Shown piece after piece: positions 20,628-30,670 of a DNA stretch of 64,000 nucleotides (its first letter is position 1; each line of letters opens with the position of its first letter). The translations under genes were made by a program, and so were the position numbers. Location: positions 62,001-126,000 of the forward strand of contig DAHXNV010000002.1 of the NCBI GenBank assembly GCA_027365225.1, read 5' to 3'. Under the pieces are notes generated by a model. The model saw nothing but the letters and a program-made list of their open reading frames with translations. It ran no database searches and had not been told where the DNA came from. Source of the DNA: Gammaproteobacteria bacterium (lineage in GTDB: Bacteria; Pseudomonadota; Gammaproteobacteria; Steroidobacterales; Steroidobacteraceae).

Positions 20628-21655
20628 GCGAGCGCCCCAAGCCCGGCGCGGCGGGGGCGCCAGCGCCGCAGGCGGTCGGCGCGCGCAAGGCGCCACAGCC
20701 GATCGTTGGCCAGCAGCGTCAGCCGCTCGATCGATGCGGATCGAAGCGCCTCGAGCCCCGGCGCAATCCAACCCCGATCGAGCGCGGCGAGCGCCGCGGC
20801 AAGATCCCAGCCCGGCTCGCGCCGCAGCGCCTCGGATATCTCCAGCGCCATCAGCGCCCGGAATTCGAGCCCCGCGGGTGCGAGCGGCCGCGCCGGCGGC
20901 AACGGCGCGCACCCGAGGCCGCCGAGACACGCCAAGCCCGCCAGATAGGGATCCGCGCCGTACACGACCGCCCCATGACCCTGGCCTGCCCCCGCGCCCG
21001 GCGGCGCACCGCGGCCCGTGCCGGCGGCCGCCTCACCGCCGCCCCAGATCCACAGCTGCGAGAGCGGTGGCTCGCCGTGCCGCGCGCGCTGCGCATTGAG
21101 CGGATGGGCGTGCAGCCACATCTCGATCTCGGCGCCGAGCCGCCGCAACACCGCGGCGCCCGCGCCGAGCGGCAGCGCCTCGAGCAGCCCGGCCTGCGGC
21201 ACGCGCGCCGGCTCGCACGTACGCGCGGCCAATCCCCGGGGCGCGCCGAGGAGAAACTCCCCCGATGCGAGCGGCGCGAGCGCAAAGCCCGATCCGGCGA
21301 ACGTGCTGTTGAAATCCGCGGCGAGCCCCGCGAGGGTCTGCGGCGCGAGGCACAGGCGGCCGCCGCGCGGCAGGTGCGCTCGGCCAACGCCCGCGATCAG
21401 ATGCAGCGGGGAGGCAAACCAGACCGTCTCACCCGGCACCGGCTGGCCGGCCGCCGCGATGCTCGCCGGCGGCAGCTGCGCGTATTGCGTGAGCCCGAGC
21501 GAGCGGGCGACCCAGGCGCGCCAGTCGGCCTGCGGTTCGCGCTGGTGCGCGAAGCGCGCAATGTGCTCGAGCGCGGGCATTGCCGCGGCGGCGCCGGCCG
21601 GCTCCGGCGCGCCGGCGAGATACAAATCGGTGATGATGATGACGAGTTCGCGCAC
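20624..21655 (-). CDS. RpfE-type regulatory / phosphoglycerate-mutase-like protein (GTG start)
   Basis: RELVIIITDLYLAG..., LWIWGGGE motif, VVYGADPYLAGLA; 4-bp overlap with recJ as in xanthomonad rpfE-recJ. Confidence 0.65.
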   Translation of the reverse strand: MRELVIIITDLYLAGAPEPAGAAAAMPALEHIARFAHQREPQADWRAWVARSLGLTQYAQLPPASIAAAGQPVPGETVWFASPLHLIAGVGRAHLPRGGRLCLAPQTLAGLAADFNSTFAGSGFALAPLASGEFLLGAPRGLAARTCEPARVPQAGLLEALPLGAGAAVLRRLGAEIEMWLHAHPLNAQRARHGEPPLSQLWIWGGGEAAAGTGRGAPPGAGAGQGHGAVVYGADPYLAGLACLGGLGCAPLPPARPLAPAGLEFRALMALEISEALRREPGWDLAAALAALDRGWIAPGLEALRSASIERLTLLANDRLWRLARADRLRRWRPRRAGLGALA

Positions 21656-21673
21656 GAGCGGTATGGTAGCGTG

Positions 21674-22045
21674 ATGGACATCACCTTAGAGCGCGGCATG
21701 CAGCTGAACACGGTGCGCGCCTACTCGGCCGAAGTGCTGCGGATCGGGCCGACCGAGGTGCGCGCGAGCTGCCTGGTCAGCGCCGAGCGACTGATCACGC
21801 CGTGGGCGCCTGCGCGCTTCGAGGCGCTCGCGCCGCAGCATCTTGCCGAGATCTTCGCCCTCGAGCCGCAGGTGGTGTTGATCGGCAGCGGGTGGCGCCA
21901 GCGCTTCGCACCGGCGCACATCCGCGCGGCCTTCACCGAACGGCGCGTCGGACTGGAAGTGATGGAACTCGCGGCGGCCTGCCGAACATTCAACGTCCTG
22001 GTCCACGAAGGCCGGCAGGTCGTCGCCGCGCTGTTCTTCGAGTAG
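21674..22045 (+). CDS. Mth938-like domain (DUF498/NDUFAF3-like) protein
   Basis: MDITLERGMQLNTVRAYSAEVLRIG...VVLIGSGWRQRFAPAHIRAAFTERRVGLEVMELAAACRTFNVLVHEGRQVVAALF. Confidence 0.85.
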   Translation: MDITLERGMQLNTVRAYSAEVLRIGPTEVRASCLVSAERLITPWAPARFEALAPQHLAEIFALEPQVVLIGSGWRQRFAPAHIRAAFTERRVGLEVMELAAACRTFNVLVHEGRQVVAALFFE

Positions 22046-22614
22046 CCGGCCCCCGCCCAGGGGCTGCGCGAGCTGCGCCTCGAAGAAGACACAGGGGGAG
22101 GGGCTTGGAATCAACGACCCACCGCGCCGACGCCGCCGTGGCGCGCCAGATTGTTGTTGCTTTTGCGGATCGAGATGTATTGCTTTTGTGTGGGCGTCCC
22201 CTCCTCCCTGTGCCCTCTTGGCGTATGGTAACCGCGCGACTTTCGGCAAAGCAAGGAAATTCCCGCGGCCGCGCCCATCTCGCTCGGGCCGCCGCGCCCG
22301 GCGCGCCGCTCGATACGGGCTCGAGCCCCGCCAGGCGTAACACCAACGCCCTCACCTGCGCACCGCCGGCGCCGCGCGGCCGGCCCGCCGGGAGGCGTTG
22401 CAACGGGCGCGACGGTTCGGAACATCCACCGCTCGTGGTGCCCCGCCCGCCATTTGCATCGAGCAGTTGCGCGGTATAGCCTAGGCCGCCAATTACATTA
22501 ACTCGGGGTCCTCAGGCGAGCCGACACCCGCGGCGATTGCAGCGGGAGGAGAGGCTGTATCCCTGACGTCCCCCGCATCCTGACCCGTGAATCCGTGTGG
22601 AGGCTCCCCGGACC

Positions 22615-25600
22615 ATGATGAGATCTTCCTGGATCGTATCCTCGGCGCTGGCGATTATCGCCGGCCTGGCGGCGAGCTTGCCCTCGAGCGCCCTCGCGCG
22701 CGTGAACCCCGACCTCTATGCCGGGCTGAAGTGGCGTAACGTCGGCCCATTTCACGGTGGCCGCGCGGCCGCGGTCACCGGCGTCATCGGCGAGCCCGGT
22801 GTGTACTACGTCGGCACGCCCGAGGGCGGCATCTGGAAAACCACCAGCGCCGGGGTCACCTGGTTTCCGATCTTCGATCACATCAAGCAGGTCGACAGTA
22901 TCGGCGCAATCGCCGTGGCCCCCTCCGATCCGGATGTCGTGTACGCGGGCACGGGCGATCCCACCATCATCAACCCCTTCGTCGGCAGCCTCGGCGATGG
23001 CATGTGGAAATCCACCAATGCGGGGCGCACCTGGCGGCACATCGGCCTCGAGGCCACCGTGATGATCGACAGCATCGTGGTCGATCCTCACAACTCCAAC
23101 GTGGTGGTGGTATCGGCGCTTGGCAATGCCACACACCACGGGGGCGGTGTCTACCGCAGCACCAACGGCGGCAAGACCTGGACCCGGGTGCTCGCGCCCG
23201 CGCACTATCGCGGGACGCGGGAAGTCGTGTCCGACTGGGGCGATCCGCACATCCTGCTGGCCGTCACCGCGGGCACGGGCGGTCCGTTCTTCAAATTCCG
23301 GCATGGCCCGAAGGCCAAGCCCAAACCGCCGCTGCTGTTCAAATCCATCAATGACGGCCGCACCTGGACCGCGATCAAGATTCCGCCCTTCCCCGGCCGC
23401 GTGAGCGTGGCGATCGCCGATCACGGCCGGCGCATCTACATCGTCGGCAACACCATCGAGCACGGCTCGGGACTGTTCCGTTCCGACGACGGCGGCGCCA
23501 CCTGGAAGCACATGGCCGTCAACGACAAGCGCATCAGCAACGGCCAGGGCAACTACAGCTGCGGGGTGTTCGTCGATCCCCAGAATGCGAATATCCTCTA
23601 CACCGTCAGCACGGCCATGTACCGCTCCACCAATGGGGGCGTCACGTTTCACGCCTTCAAGGGCGCCCCCGGCGGGGAGGATTACCACTCTCTGTGGATC
23701 GACCCTCGCAACGCGGCGCGCATGGAGGTCGCCTCCGACCAGGGCGCGAGCGTGACGCTCGACGGTGGTCGCACCTGGAGCCTGTGGTACACCGAGCCGA
23801 TCTCGCAGATCTATCATGTCGCCACCACGAGCCAATATCGCTATTGGATCGCCGGTGCGCAGCAGGATACGGGCGCGGTCATGATCCGCAGCCGCAGCAA
23901 CTGGGGCCAGGTCGACTTCACCGACTGGAGCCCGGTGCCGTCTTCGGAATTCGGCTACATCGCCCCCGATCCTCTGCACCCGCACATCCTTTATGCGATC
24001 GGCTACGGTCCGGGCGGGGGCGGCGGCAGCCTGGTCAAAATCAACATGTTCACCGGCCAATGGGAGAACATCGCGCCGAACTTCGGCGCGCGCGCCAAGG
24101 ACTATCGGTCGAGCCGCAGCCTGCCGATGAAATTCGACACCGCCTTCGACCCCGCTGCCCTCTACGTCGCCTATCAGTGTCTGCTGGTCACCCGCAACGG
24201 CGGCCATTCCTGGCAGGCCTTCAGCCCCGCCCTCACCACCGCCAAGGGCGCCCCGCCGGTGCCGTGCGGCACACCGCTCCCCCGTGCGAAGAAAAAGGCG
24301 CACCGGCCCCGCAACCCGTTCAAACCCGCCGGACCCGTCATCGTCGACTTCTCGCTCTCCAAGGTCAGGCCGGGGGTGGTCTGGACCGTCAGCAGCAACA
24401 ACCAGATCTACAACACCATGGATGGCGGCAAGCGCTGGAACAACGTGAGCAACCTCCCCGGCCTGCCGCCCGACGCCCACCTGCATACCATCACAGCCGG
24501 CGATGCGGTCGATACCGCCTATGTCACCGCCCGCATCTCCCGCCCCCACCACCACAAGGCCGCCGCCGCGGCGCACGGCAAGGCGCCAAAAAGCGCCGCG
24601 CCCGCCCATCCGGACACCGATCTGCCGCTCATCTGGCGCACCACCGACGCCGGCAGAACGTGGGTGAGCATCACCCGCGGATTGCCCCGCAACCAACGCA
24701 GCGGCAACTGGGTGAATGCGCTGCGCGCCGATCCGAAGCAACCCGGCCTGCTGTTTCTCGCCACGGAGACGACCGTCTACGTCAGCTTCGACAATGGCAA
24801 TCACTGGCAGTCGCTGCGGCAGAACCTGCCCAGCACCGCCGTCACCGATCTGGTCGTTCACACCCGATATCACCTGAACGACCTGGTCATCAGCACCTTC
24901 GGCCGTGGCTTCTGGGTGCTCGATGACTTCACGCCGCTGCGCTCGATTGCCGCCCATGCCCGGGCGATTGCCGCAACGCCCGCCTATCTGTTCCGGCCCG
25001 AAACGGCCATTCGCGCCCGCCAGAACAGCAATTGGGATCAGCCGTTCGACATTGAAGTGCCGCATGCCCCCAACCCGCCCTATGGGGTCATCGTGGATTA
25101 TTACCTGCACCACAAGCCCAACGGACCGATCAAGCTGCAAATCTTCGATGCCCGCGGCAACCTGGTGCGCACCCTGACGAGCACGCCCCCGCCGCCGATC
25201 AAGGGCCAGCTCTATCCGCGCTACTGGCTGGCCTCGCCCCAGGCGCGCGCCCTGCCGACCCGCGTCGGTCTGAATCGCTATGCATGGAATCTGCGTTATG
25301 GCCCGCCGCCGGCCTTCCGGCACGACCTTGAAAATCAGATGAACACCGTGGCCGGCGCCACCACCCCAGGGCCGCATGGTCCGCAGGTGATTCCGGGGGT
25401 CTACACGCTCAAGCTCACCGTGGACGGGCACGTCTACACCCGTCACGTCACCGTCATGAACGATCCGCGCGTCGGCCACAGCCGCGTACTGCTGGCCGCG
25501 CTGCGCGCCCAGAACCGCATGAACAGGCGCGCCTACCGGGGCATGCAGCGCAGCTACCGGGGCTATCAGGAGGTGCGCGCCGTCAGGGTTCAGTTGAGGG

Positions 25601-26019
25601 CTCTCATGCACAAGCCCCTGAGCCAGCCGCTCACCGCCGAGGCCAAGGCGCTCGCGGCCCGCCTGCGCAAGATTGGCGGGAAAAAGTCAACGCGCGGCTT
25701 CCTCGCCAGGCTCCTGCACCCGCGGCCGCGACCCAAGCCCGGCGCGCTGCGCTCCTTCGTCGCCGTGAACAATGCCTACAACCGCCTGGTGAGCCTGATG
25801 CAGGTGGGCATGGACATGCGCCCGACACCGGCCCAACTCGCCACGCTGAACGCCGATTGTCGTCGCTATGATCACACGGTCGCCAGCTGGACGAGCCTGC
25901 AGACCGGGGAGCTCGCCGCGTTCAACACCGCGTTGGCCGCGAGCCATCTGCGCAAGCTGCGCCTTGCGCCGGTCAGGCTCGCCGCGTCATCCTGCGGCTT
26001 CGTGGTTGACTCGCACTGA
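22615..26019 (+). CDS. Secreted BNR/VPS10-type beta-propeller protein (glycosyl hydrolase-like)
   Basis: N-terminal signal peptide; repeated Asp-box motifs (STNGGKTW, SDDGGATW, SFDNGNHW, TTDAGRTW); GGAG RBS upstream. Confidence 0.85.
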   Translation: MMRSSWIVSSALAIIAGLAASLPSSALARVNPDLYAGLKWRNVGPFHGGRAAAVTGVIGEPGVYYVGTPEGGIWKTTSAGVTWFPIFDHIKQVDSIGAIAVAPSDPDVVYAGTGDPTIINPFVGSLGDGMWKSTNAGRTWRHIGLEATVMIDSIVVDPHNSNVVVVSALGNATHHGGGVYRSTNGGKTWTRVLAPAHYRGTREVVSDWGDPHILLAVTAGTGGPFFKFRHGPKAKPKPPLLFKSINDGRTWTAIKIPPFPGRVSVAIADHGRRIYIVGNTIEHGSGLFRSDDGGATWKHMAVNDKRISNGQGNYSCGVFVDPQNANILYTVSTAMYRSTNGGVTFHAFKGAPGGEDYHSLWIDPRNAARMEVASDQGASVTLDGGRTWSLWYTEPISQIYHVATTSQYRYWIAGAQQDTGAVMIRSRSNWGQVDFTDWSPVPSSEFGYIAPDPLHPHILYAIGYGPGGGGGSLVKINMFTGQWENIAPNFGARAKDYRSSRSLPMKFDTAFDPAALYVAYQCLLVTRNGGHSWQAFSPALTTAKGAPPVPCGTPLPRAKKKAHRPRNPFKPAGPVIVDFSLSKVRPGVVWTVSSNNQIYNTMDGGKRWNNVSNLPGLPPDAHLHTITAGDAVDTAYVTARISRPHHHKAAAAAHGKAPKSAAPAHPDTDLPLIWRTTDAGRTWVSITRGLPRNQRSGNWVNALRADPKQPGLLFLATETTVYVSFDNGNHWQSLRQNLPSTAVTDLVVHTRYHLNDLVISTFGRGFWVLDDFTPLRSIAAHARAIAATPAYLFRPETAIRARQNSNWDQPFDIEVPHAPNPPYGVIVDYYLHHKPNGPIKLQIFDARGNLVRTLTSTPPPPIKGQLYPRYWLASPQARALPTRVGLNRYAWNLRYGPPPAFRHDLENQMNTVAGATTPGPHGPQVIPGVYTLKLTVDGHVYTRHVTVMNDPRVGHSRVLLAALRAQNRMNRRAYRGMQRSYRGYQEVRAVRVQLRALMHKPLSQPLTAEAKALAARLRKIGGKKSTRGFLARLLHPRPRPKPGALRSFVAVNNAYNRLVSLMQVGMDMRPTPAQLATLNADCRRYDHTVASWTSLQTGELAAFNTALAASHLRKLRLAPVRLAASSCGFVVDSH

Positions 26020-26027
26020 GCGCGGTG

Positions 26028-26059
26028 CGGCCCGCGCGTCCCCGTGGGCGCGCGGGCCG
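26028..26059. terminator. GC-rich hairpin between convergent genes (possible terminator)
   Basis: CGGCCCGCGCG / CGCGCGGGCCG, 11-bp perfect stem with a 10-nt loop, just after the VPS10-type stop; no U-tract. Confidence 0.35.
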
Positions 26060-26127
26060 GCCTCCGCGCGGCATCCGGGCCGATTCACTTCCTCCGGGGG
26101 ACTCGCCGCCGTGTGCCGCGCGCCCCG

Positions 26128-26760
26128 CTAACCCTTGCCGCCGAGCAGCGGCACGAAAGCGACGCGCCCGAGCGATTCACGCGTCACGCTCTCTTCGCGC
26201 CGCGTGAAGCGAATCAGCTCCTGCTCGCCCTCCGGACCGACCGGCACCACCAGCCGGCCGCCCGGGGCAAGCTGCGCGAGCAGCTCCCGCGGCACCGCCA
26301 GCGGCGCGGCCGCCACCAGAATGCCCGCGAACGGCCCCTGAGCTCTCCAGCCCTGCGTGCCGTCGCCATGACGGAACTTGACGTTGCGGATCTCGAGCTC
26401 GCGCAGGCGCTCCTTGGCGCGCTCGAGCAATGCGCCGATGCGCTCGACCGTGCACACCTGCTCCACCAGCGGCGCCAACACCGCCGTCTGATAACCGCAG
26501 CCCGTGCCCACTTCCAACACTTTGCCGAGCGGACCGCCCTGCAGCAGCGCCTCGCTCATGCGGGCCACGATGTACGGCTGGGATATGGTCTGGCCGAAGC
26601 CGATCGGCAGCGCCGTATCCTCGTAGGCGCGGCTGCCGAGCGCCTCGTCGACGAAGATGTGCCGCGGCACATTGCGAATGCGATCGAGCACGGCGAGGTT
26701 GGCGATGCCCTGCTCGCGCAGGCGCTGCACCAGGCGGTCGCGGGTTCGCGCCGAGGTCAT
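26128..26760 (-). CDS. pcm: Protein-L-isoaspartate O-methyltransferase
   Basis: [24 protein letters not shown]...[16 protein letters not shown]. Confidence 0.95.
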   Translation of the reverse strand: MTSARTRDRLVQRLREQGIANLAVLDRIRNVPRHIFVDEALGSRAYEDTALPIGFGQTISQPYIVARMSEALLQGGPLGKVLEVGTGCGYQTAVLAPLVEQVCTVERIGALLERAKERLRELEIRNVKFRHGDGTQGWRAQGPFAGILVAAAPLAVPRELLAQLAPGGRLVVPVGPEGEQELIRFTRREESVTRESLGRVAFVPLLGGKG

Positions 26761-26786
26761 GCCGATGCCCGAGAAGCGCAGATCGC

Positions 26787-27542
26787 TCAATCGATGCCCT
26801 CCAGCCAGCGCCGCAGCGGCTCGAGGGCCCCGTGGCGCGTCAGATCGATCTGCAGGGGCGTGATCGAGACGTACCCTGCTGCGATGGCATGAAAATCCGT
26901 GCCCGGCCCCGCATCCTGCTCCGGGCCCGCCGGTCCGATCCAGTACACCGGCCGGCCGCGCGGATCGCGCGCCGGCACGACCGGCTCGGAGCGGTGCCGG
27001 TAGCCGAGTCGGGTGACCCGATAGCCGCGCAGCGCCTCGTAGGGCACATCGGGAACGTTGACGTTCAGAATCAGCGAGGCATCCAGGGGGCGGCCGAGCA
27101 TCTCGGCGACCAGGCGCCGAGCCACCGCCGCCCCGGTCTGGAAGTGCCGGGCGCCGGCCGCCGCGCCGCACAGCGACACCGCCAGCGTCGGCAGGCCGAG
27201 GAACCGGCCCTCGATCGCCGCGGCCACCGTGCCGGAATACAGCACGTCATCGCCGAGATTCGCGCCGTCGTTGACGCCGGAGACGACCATGTCGTGATCG
27301 GTGTCGAACAGGCCCGTGATCGCCAGGTGCACGCAATCGGTCGGCGTACCCTGCACGCAGTAGACCCCGGGCTCGACCTCGAGCACCCGCAGCGGCACAT
27401 CGAGCGTGAGCGAGTTGCTCGCGCCGCTGCGGTTGCGATCGGGAGCGACGATGGTCACCTCGGCGAGCTCCGCGAGGCTTTGGCGGAGCATGCGGATCCC
27501 CGGGGCGTGGTAGCCGTCGTCATTGCTGAGCAGGATCTTCAC
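26787..27542 (-). CDS. surE: 5'-nucleotidase SurE (GTG start)
   Basis: [23 protein letters not shown]...[16 protein letters not shown]...[23 protein letters not shown]. Confidence 0.97.
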   Translation of the reverse strand: MKILLSNDDGYHAPGIRMLRQSLAELAEVTIVAPDRNRSGASNSLTLDVPLRVLEVEPGVYCVQGTPTDCVHLAITGLFDTDHDMVVSGVNDGANLGDDVLYSGTVAAAIEGRFLGLPTLAVSLCGAAAGARHFQTGAAVARRLVAEMLGRPLDASLILNVNVPDVPYEALRGYRVTRLGYRHRSEPVVPARDPRGRPVYWIGPAGPEQDAGPGTDFHAIAAGYVSITPLQIDLTRHGALEPLRRWLEGID

Positions 27543-27561
27543 GGACGCGGTTCGTTCTCGG

Positions 27562-27577
27562 CGAGGAACGTTCCTCG
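27562..27577. promoter_or_regulatory. Perfect 16-bp palindrome CGAGGAACGTTCCTCG, candidate operator
   Basis: Between divergent surE (-) and Smr gene (+); 13 bp upstream of a TATACT -10-like hexamer at 27591-27596. Confidence 0.5.
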
Positions 27578-27599
27578 GGAAGGGCGCGACTATACTGGA

Positions 27600-28154
27600 G
27601 TGAAACTCGGCGGAGGTAGCGTGTGCGTATCGGATCCCGAGGATGAGCGGCGGCTGTTCCGCGAGGCGGTTCGCGGGGTCAAGCCGCTCGCTCGCCCCGC
27701 TCGGGTGCATGAGCGGCCCAAACCGCGTCCCGCGGCGCGCTTCGCGCGCGCCGAGCGGCTCGCCGTGCTCGAGGAAAGCCTGCGTGAGGTGCCGTTGGAT
27801 CCGGCCCTCGAGGGCGGGGACACCCTCGTGTTTCGCCGCCCCGGCGTGCAGCCGGCCGTGCTGCGGCGCCTGCGGCGCGGGGAGTACCGCGTGCAGGGCG
27901 AGATCGACCTGCACGGACTCACCGTGCGCCAAGCCAAGGAGGCACTGCGGGCATTCCTGGCGCAGGCCCTGCGCCGGCAGTGGCGCTGCGTGCGCATCGT
28001 GCACGGCAAGGGCCTGCGCTCCGGCCATCGCGGCCCGGTGTTGAAAGCCACCGTCGCCTCCGTCCTGCGCCGCCTCGGGCCGGTGCTCGCATTCGTCTCG
28101 GCGCGCCCCGCCGATGGCGGCACCGGCGCCGTCTATGTACTGCTTTCTTCCTGA
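27600..28154 (+). CDS. Smr domain protein (start ambiguous: GTG 27600 or GTG 27621)
   Basis: [51 protein letters not shown]/HGxG Smr motifs. Confidence 0.88.
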   Translation: MKLGGGSVCVSDPEDERRLFREAVRGVKPLARPARVHERPKPRPAARFARAERLAVLEESLREVPLDPALEGGDTLVFRRPGVQPAVLRRLRRGEYRVQGEIDLHGLTVRQAKEALRAFLAQALRRQWRCVRIVHGKGLRSGHRGPVLKATVASVLRRLGPVLAFVSARPADGGTGAVYVLLSS

Positions 28155-29170
28155 TCCACGAACGCGCACACCTCACGCAGCACCGCCGTGGCGAACGCGC
28201 CGCGGGTCAGGTCGAACTCGAGCACCACGGCCCCGGGCTCGAGGTGTGCGCGCAGCTCGCGCACCGCCAAGCGCAGGCTGCGCCGCTGCGGTTCCATGCC
28301 GGCCGCCTCGATCAGCGCACACGCTCGGCAATACCCGCCGGCCACCCGCGTCTCGAGCTCCAGCACCGTGCCGGAGGAGCCCGGCGGGCCACGCCCCCAC
28401 AACGGACCGGTCGGGTGAATCTCGAGGCACTCGGCACGCTGGCGCAGGATCTCATCGAGCGCCTCGACCGCGAAATGACTTCCGCGTCCATCGAGGATGG
28501 CGCGATCCCCCGGCTGCAATGTCGCCCAGCACCCCAGGCGCACTCGCTCGGCGAGCACCGCGTTGAACATCAAACTGCGCGCCGCGGAGAGCACGAAGCC
28601 TCGCTCCTCCCGCCGCAACGCGCCGGGATCCTCGGGCAGGTCCCGCAGGTTCGAGCCGTGGCGCCCGAAGCGCTGCGGTCCGAAATAGTTCGGGACACCG
28701 CGGGCGCGGATGGCGCGCAGGCGCGCATCGAGCGCTTCGGCGCGAGGCTCGAGGCCGCGGACACGGATGCGGAAGCGATTGCCCGCGTGCGCCCCGCGCG
28801 GGAGCTTGCGCGCGTGGACATGGGCCTCGAGCACCTCGAAGCCCTCTGCCCCGGCGCCCGGCCACTGGTGCGCGGCCCGCCCGCGGCACGGTACGGTGAA
28901 CCATTGCACCGCCACGGCATGCCGGTCCTTCAACCCCGCATAACCAACCTCGAATGGACGGCAGCCGGCCAGGCCCGCGAGCTGGCGCGCCACCCATGGA
29001 GTGTTGGCCTCACGCTTGCGCACCTTCAGCAGCACGTGCTGCCCGGCGCCGGCGGGCTCGAAGCCGAGCACTTCTTCGACGTGAAAGTCCTCCGGCTCCA
29101 GGCGCAGCCGTCCCTGCCCGAGGGGTTCCCCGAGCGCGCGCGGGGGCGCCAGGGCCGGCTCAACCCGCAT
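28133..29170 (-). CDS. truD: tRNA pseudouridine(13) synthase TruD
   Basis: [11 protein letters not shown]...[19 protein letters not shown]...[18 protein letters not shown]. Confidence 0.96.
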   Translation of the reverse strand: MRVEPALAPPRALGEPLGQGRLRLEPEDFHVEEVLGFEPAGAGQHVLLKVRKREANTPWVARQLAGLAGCRPFEVGYAGLKDRHAVAVQWFTVPCRGRAAHQWPGAGAEGFEVLEAHVHARKLPRGAHAGNRFRIRVRGLEPRAEALDARLRAIRARGVPNYFGPQRFGRHGSNLRDLPEDPGALRREERGFVLSAARSLMFNAVLAERVRLGCWATLQPGDRAILDGRGSHFAVEALDEILRQRAECLEIHPTGPLWGRGPPGSSGTVLELETRVAGGYCRACALIEAAGMEPQRRSLRLAVRELRAHLEPGAVVLEFDLTRGAFATAVLREVCAFVDQEESST

Positions 29171-29636
29171 CGAGCAGCAGCACGACCGCCTGGGCGGCGA
29201 TACCTTCGGCACGGCCGAGAAAGCCCAGCTTCTCGGTCGTGGTGGCCTTCACGTTGACCGCCTCGGGCGCCACCTCGAGCAGCTCGGCCACACGGGCGCG
29301 GATGCGCGCGCGCACCGGCCCGATCTTGGGCCGCTCCGCCAGCACCGTCACATCGGCATTGCCGACACGCAGGCCGCGCTCCGTAAGCATCCGCATCACC
29401 GCGCACACGAATCGGCTGCTGTCGGCGCCCCGCCAGCGCGGATCACTGTCCTGGAAGTGCTCGCCGATATCCCCGAGGCCGGCGGCCCCGAGCAGCGCAT
29501 CGGTCAGCGCATGCAGCACCACGTCGCCATCGGAGTGCGCGCGCACGCCGTGACTGTGCGCAACACGCACCCCGCCGAGCATCACGTGCTCGCCGGGGCC
29601 AAAGGCGTGCACATCGAACCCCGAGCCGATTCTCAT
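29160..29636 (-). CDS. ispF: 2-C-methyl-D-erythritol 2,4-cyclodiphosphate synthase
   Basis: [15 protein letters not shown]...[33 protein letters not shown]. Confidence 0.98.
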   Translation of the reverse strand: MRIGSGFDVHAFGPGEHVMLGGVRVAHSHGVRAHSDGDVVLHALTDALLGAAGLGDIGEHFQDSDPRWRGADSSRFVCAVMRMLTERGLRVGNADVTVLAERPKIGPVRARIRARVAELLEVAPEAVNVKATTTEKLGFLGRAEGIAAQAVVLLLDAG

Positions 29637-30313
29637 GTCTTGCACTCCAGCAATGCCGCGGCAATGGTCAGATCCGCCGCGCTGGTGATCTTCAGATTCG
29701 CGGCCGAGCCCGCCACCAGCTGCGGATGCGCGCCGCGCCACTCGATGGCCTGCGCCTCGTCGGTCGGCCGCTGACCGGCCGCGTGCGCCCGATCGAGCGC
29801 CTCGCGCAACGCGCCGTAGCGGAACATCTGCGGTGTGAGCGCCCGCCACAGTCCGCTGCGATCGACCGTCTCGCGCGCACAGCCGCTCGCATCGGCTCGC
29901 TTGAGCGTGTCGGCCGCGGGTGTGGCCAACAGCCCGCCCACCGGATGCGCCTCGAGCGCCGCGAGCAGCCGATCGAGATCCGTGCGCGCAAGGCACGGTC
30001 GGGCCGCATCATGCACCAGCACCCAATCGGCCTCGCCGGCGCGCGCCGCGAGCGCGGCGAGGCCGTTGCGCACCGAATGGCTGCGCTCGGCGCCCCCGGC
30101 GGCCGTCAGCACCCCCGGTGGCGCGATCTCGCTCCAGTACGGATCGTCCGCGGCGAGCGCCACCACCGCGCCGGCGCAGCGCACATCCCCGAGGAAGGGC
30201 GCAAGCGCCCACTCGATGACCGTACGCCCGCACAGCGGCGCATATTGCTTGGGCCGCTCGCCACCGAACCGGCGGCCAATGCCGGCGGCGGGCATCACCA
30301 ACCAGTAGCGCAT
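29633..30313 (-). CDS. ispD: 2-C-methyl-D-erythritol 4-phosphate cytidylyltransferase
   Basis: [35 protein letters not shown]...VHDAARPCL. Confidence 0.97.
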   Translation of the reverse strand: MRYWLVMPAAGIGRRFGGERPKQYAPLCGRTVIEWALAPFLGDVRCAGAVVALAADDPYWSEIAPPGVLTAAGGAERSHSVRNGLAALAARAGEADWVLVHDAARPCLARTDLDRLLAALEAHPVGGLLATPAADTLKRADASGCARETVDRSGLWRALTPQMFRYGALREALDRAHAAGQRPTDEAQAIEWRGAHPQLVAGSAANLKITSAADLTIAAALLECKT

Positions 30314-30316
30314 GAA

Positions 30317-30616
30317 TCAGTGGCTCGCACGCGGCGGGAAGCGCGGCGGCTCGACCACCATGTAGAAGGTTTCGTGCGGACCGATCATGCCGAGCTCGCT
30401 GCGCGCCCGCTCCTCGATGGCGCCGGTGCCGGATTTGAGGTTCACCACCTCGGCCGCCAGGCGCGCGTTGCGCCGCACCAGGCGATGATCGAGCTTCTCC
30501 TGCACGGCCACGGCGCGCTCCAGCCGGTACACCGAGCGCACGCCCTGACTCGAGACCCACAGGCGGTACTGCAGCAGCAGCAGCACGGCGAGCATGGCGG
30601 CGGCAAGTAGCTTCAT
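30317..30616 (-). CDS. ftsB: Cell division protein FtsB
   Basis: Short N-terminal TM followed by a coiled coil, EERARSELGMIGPHETFYMVVE; upstream of ispD. Confidence 0.9.
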   Translation of the reverse strand: MKLLAAAMLAVLLLLQYRLWVSSQGVRSVYRLERAVAVQEKLDHRLVRRNARLAAEVVNLKSGTGAIEERARSELGMIGPHETFYMVVEPPRFPPRASH

Positions 30617-30670
30617 GAATAGGCGCCCTGACCTGACAGCTTACGAGCCCCCGTGCCACCGAGCAACTGT

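Noticed and set aside
22498-25611. 1,037-aa minus-strand ORF
   Set aside because: Antisense of the VPS10-type gene, which has a signal peptide, RBS and Asp-box motifs; the antisense frame is compositional.
26430-27599. Upstream part of the 574-aa plus-strand ORF ending in the Smr domain
   Set aside because: Antisense to pcm and surE; only the 3' portion (27600-28154) encodes the Smr protein.
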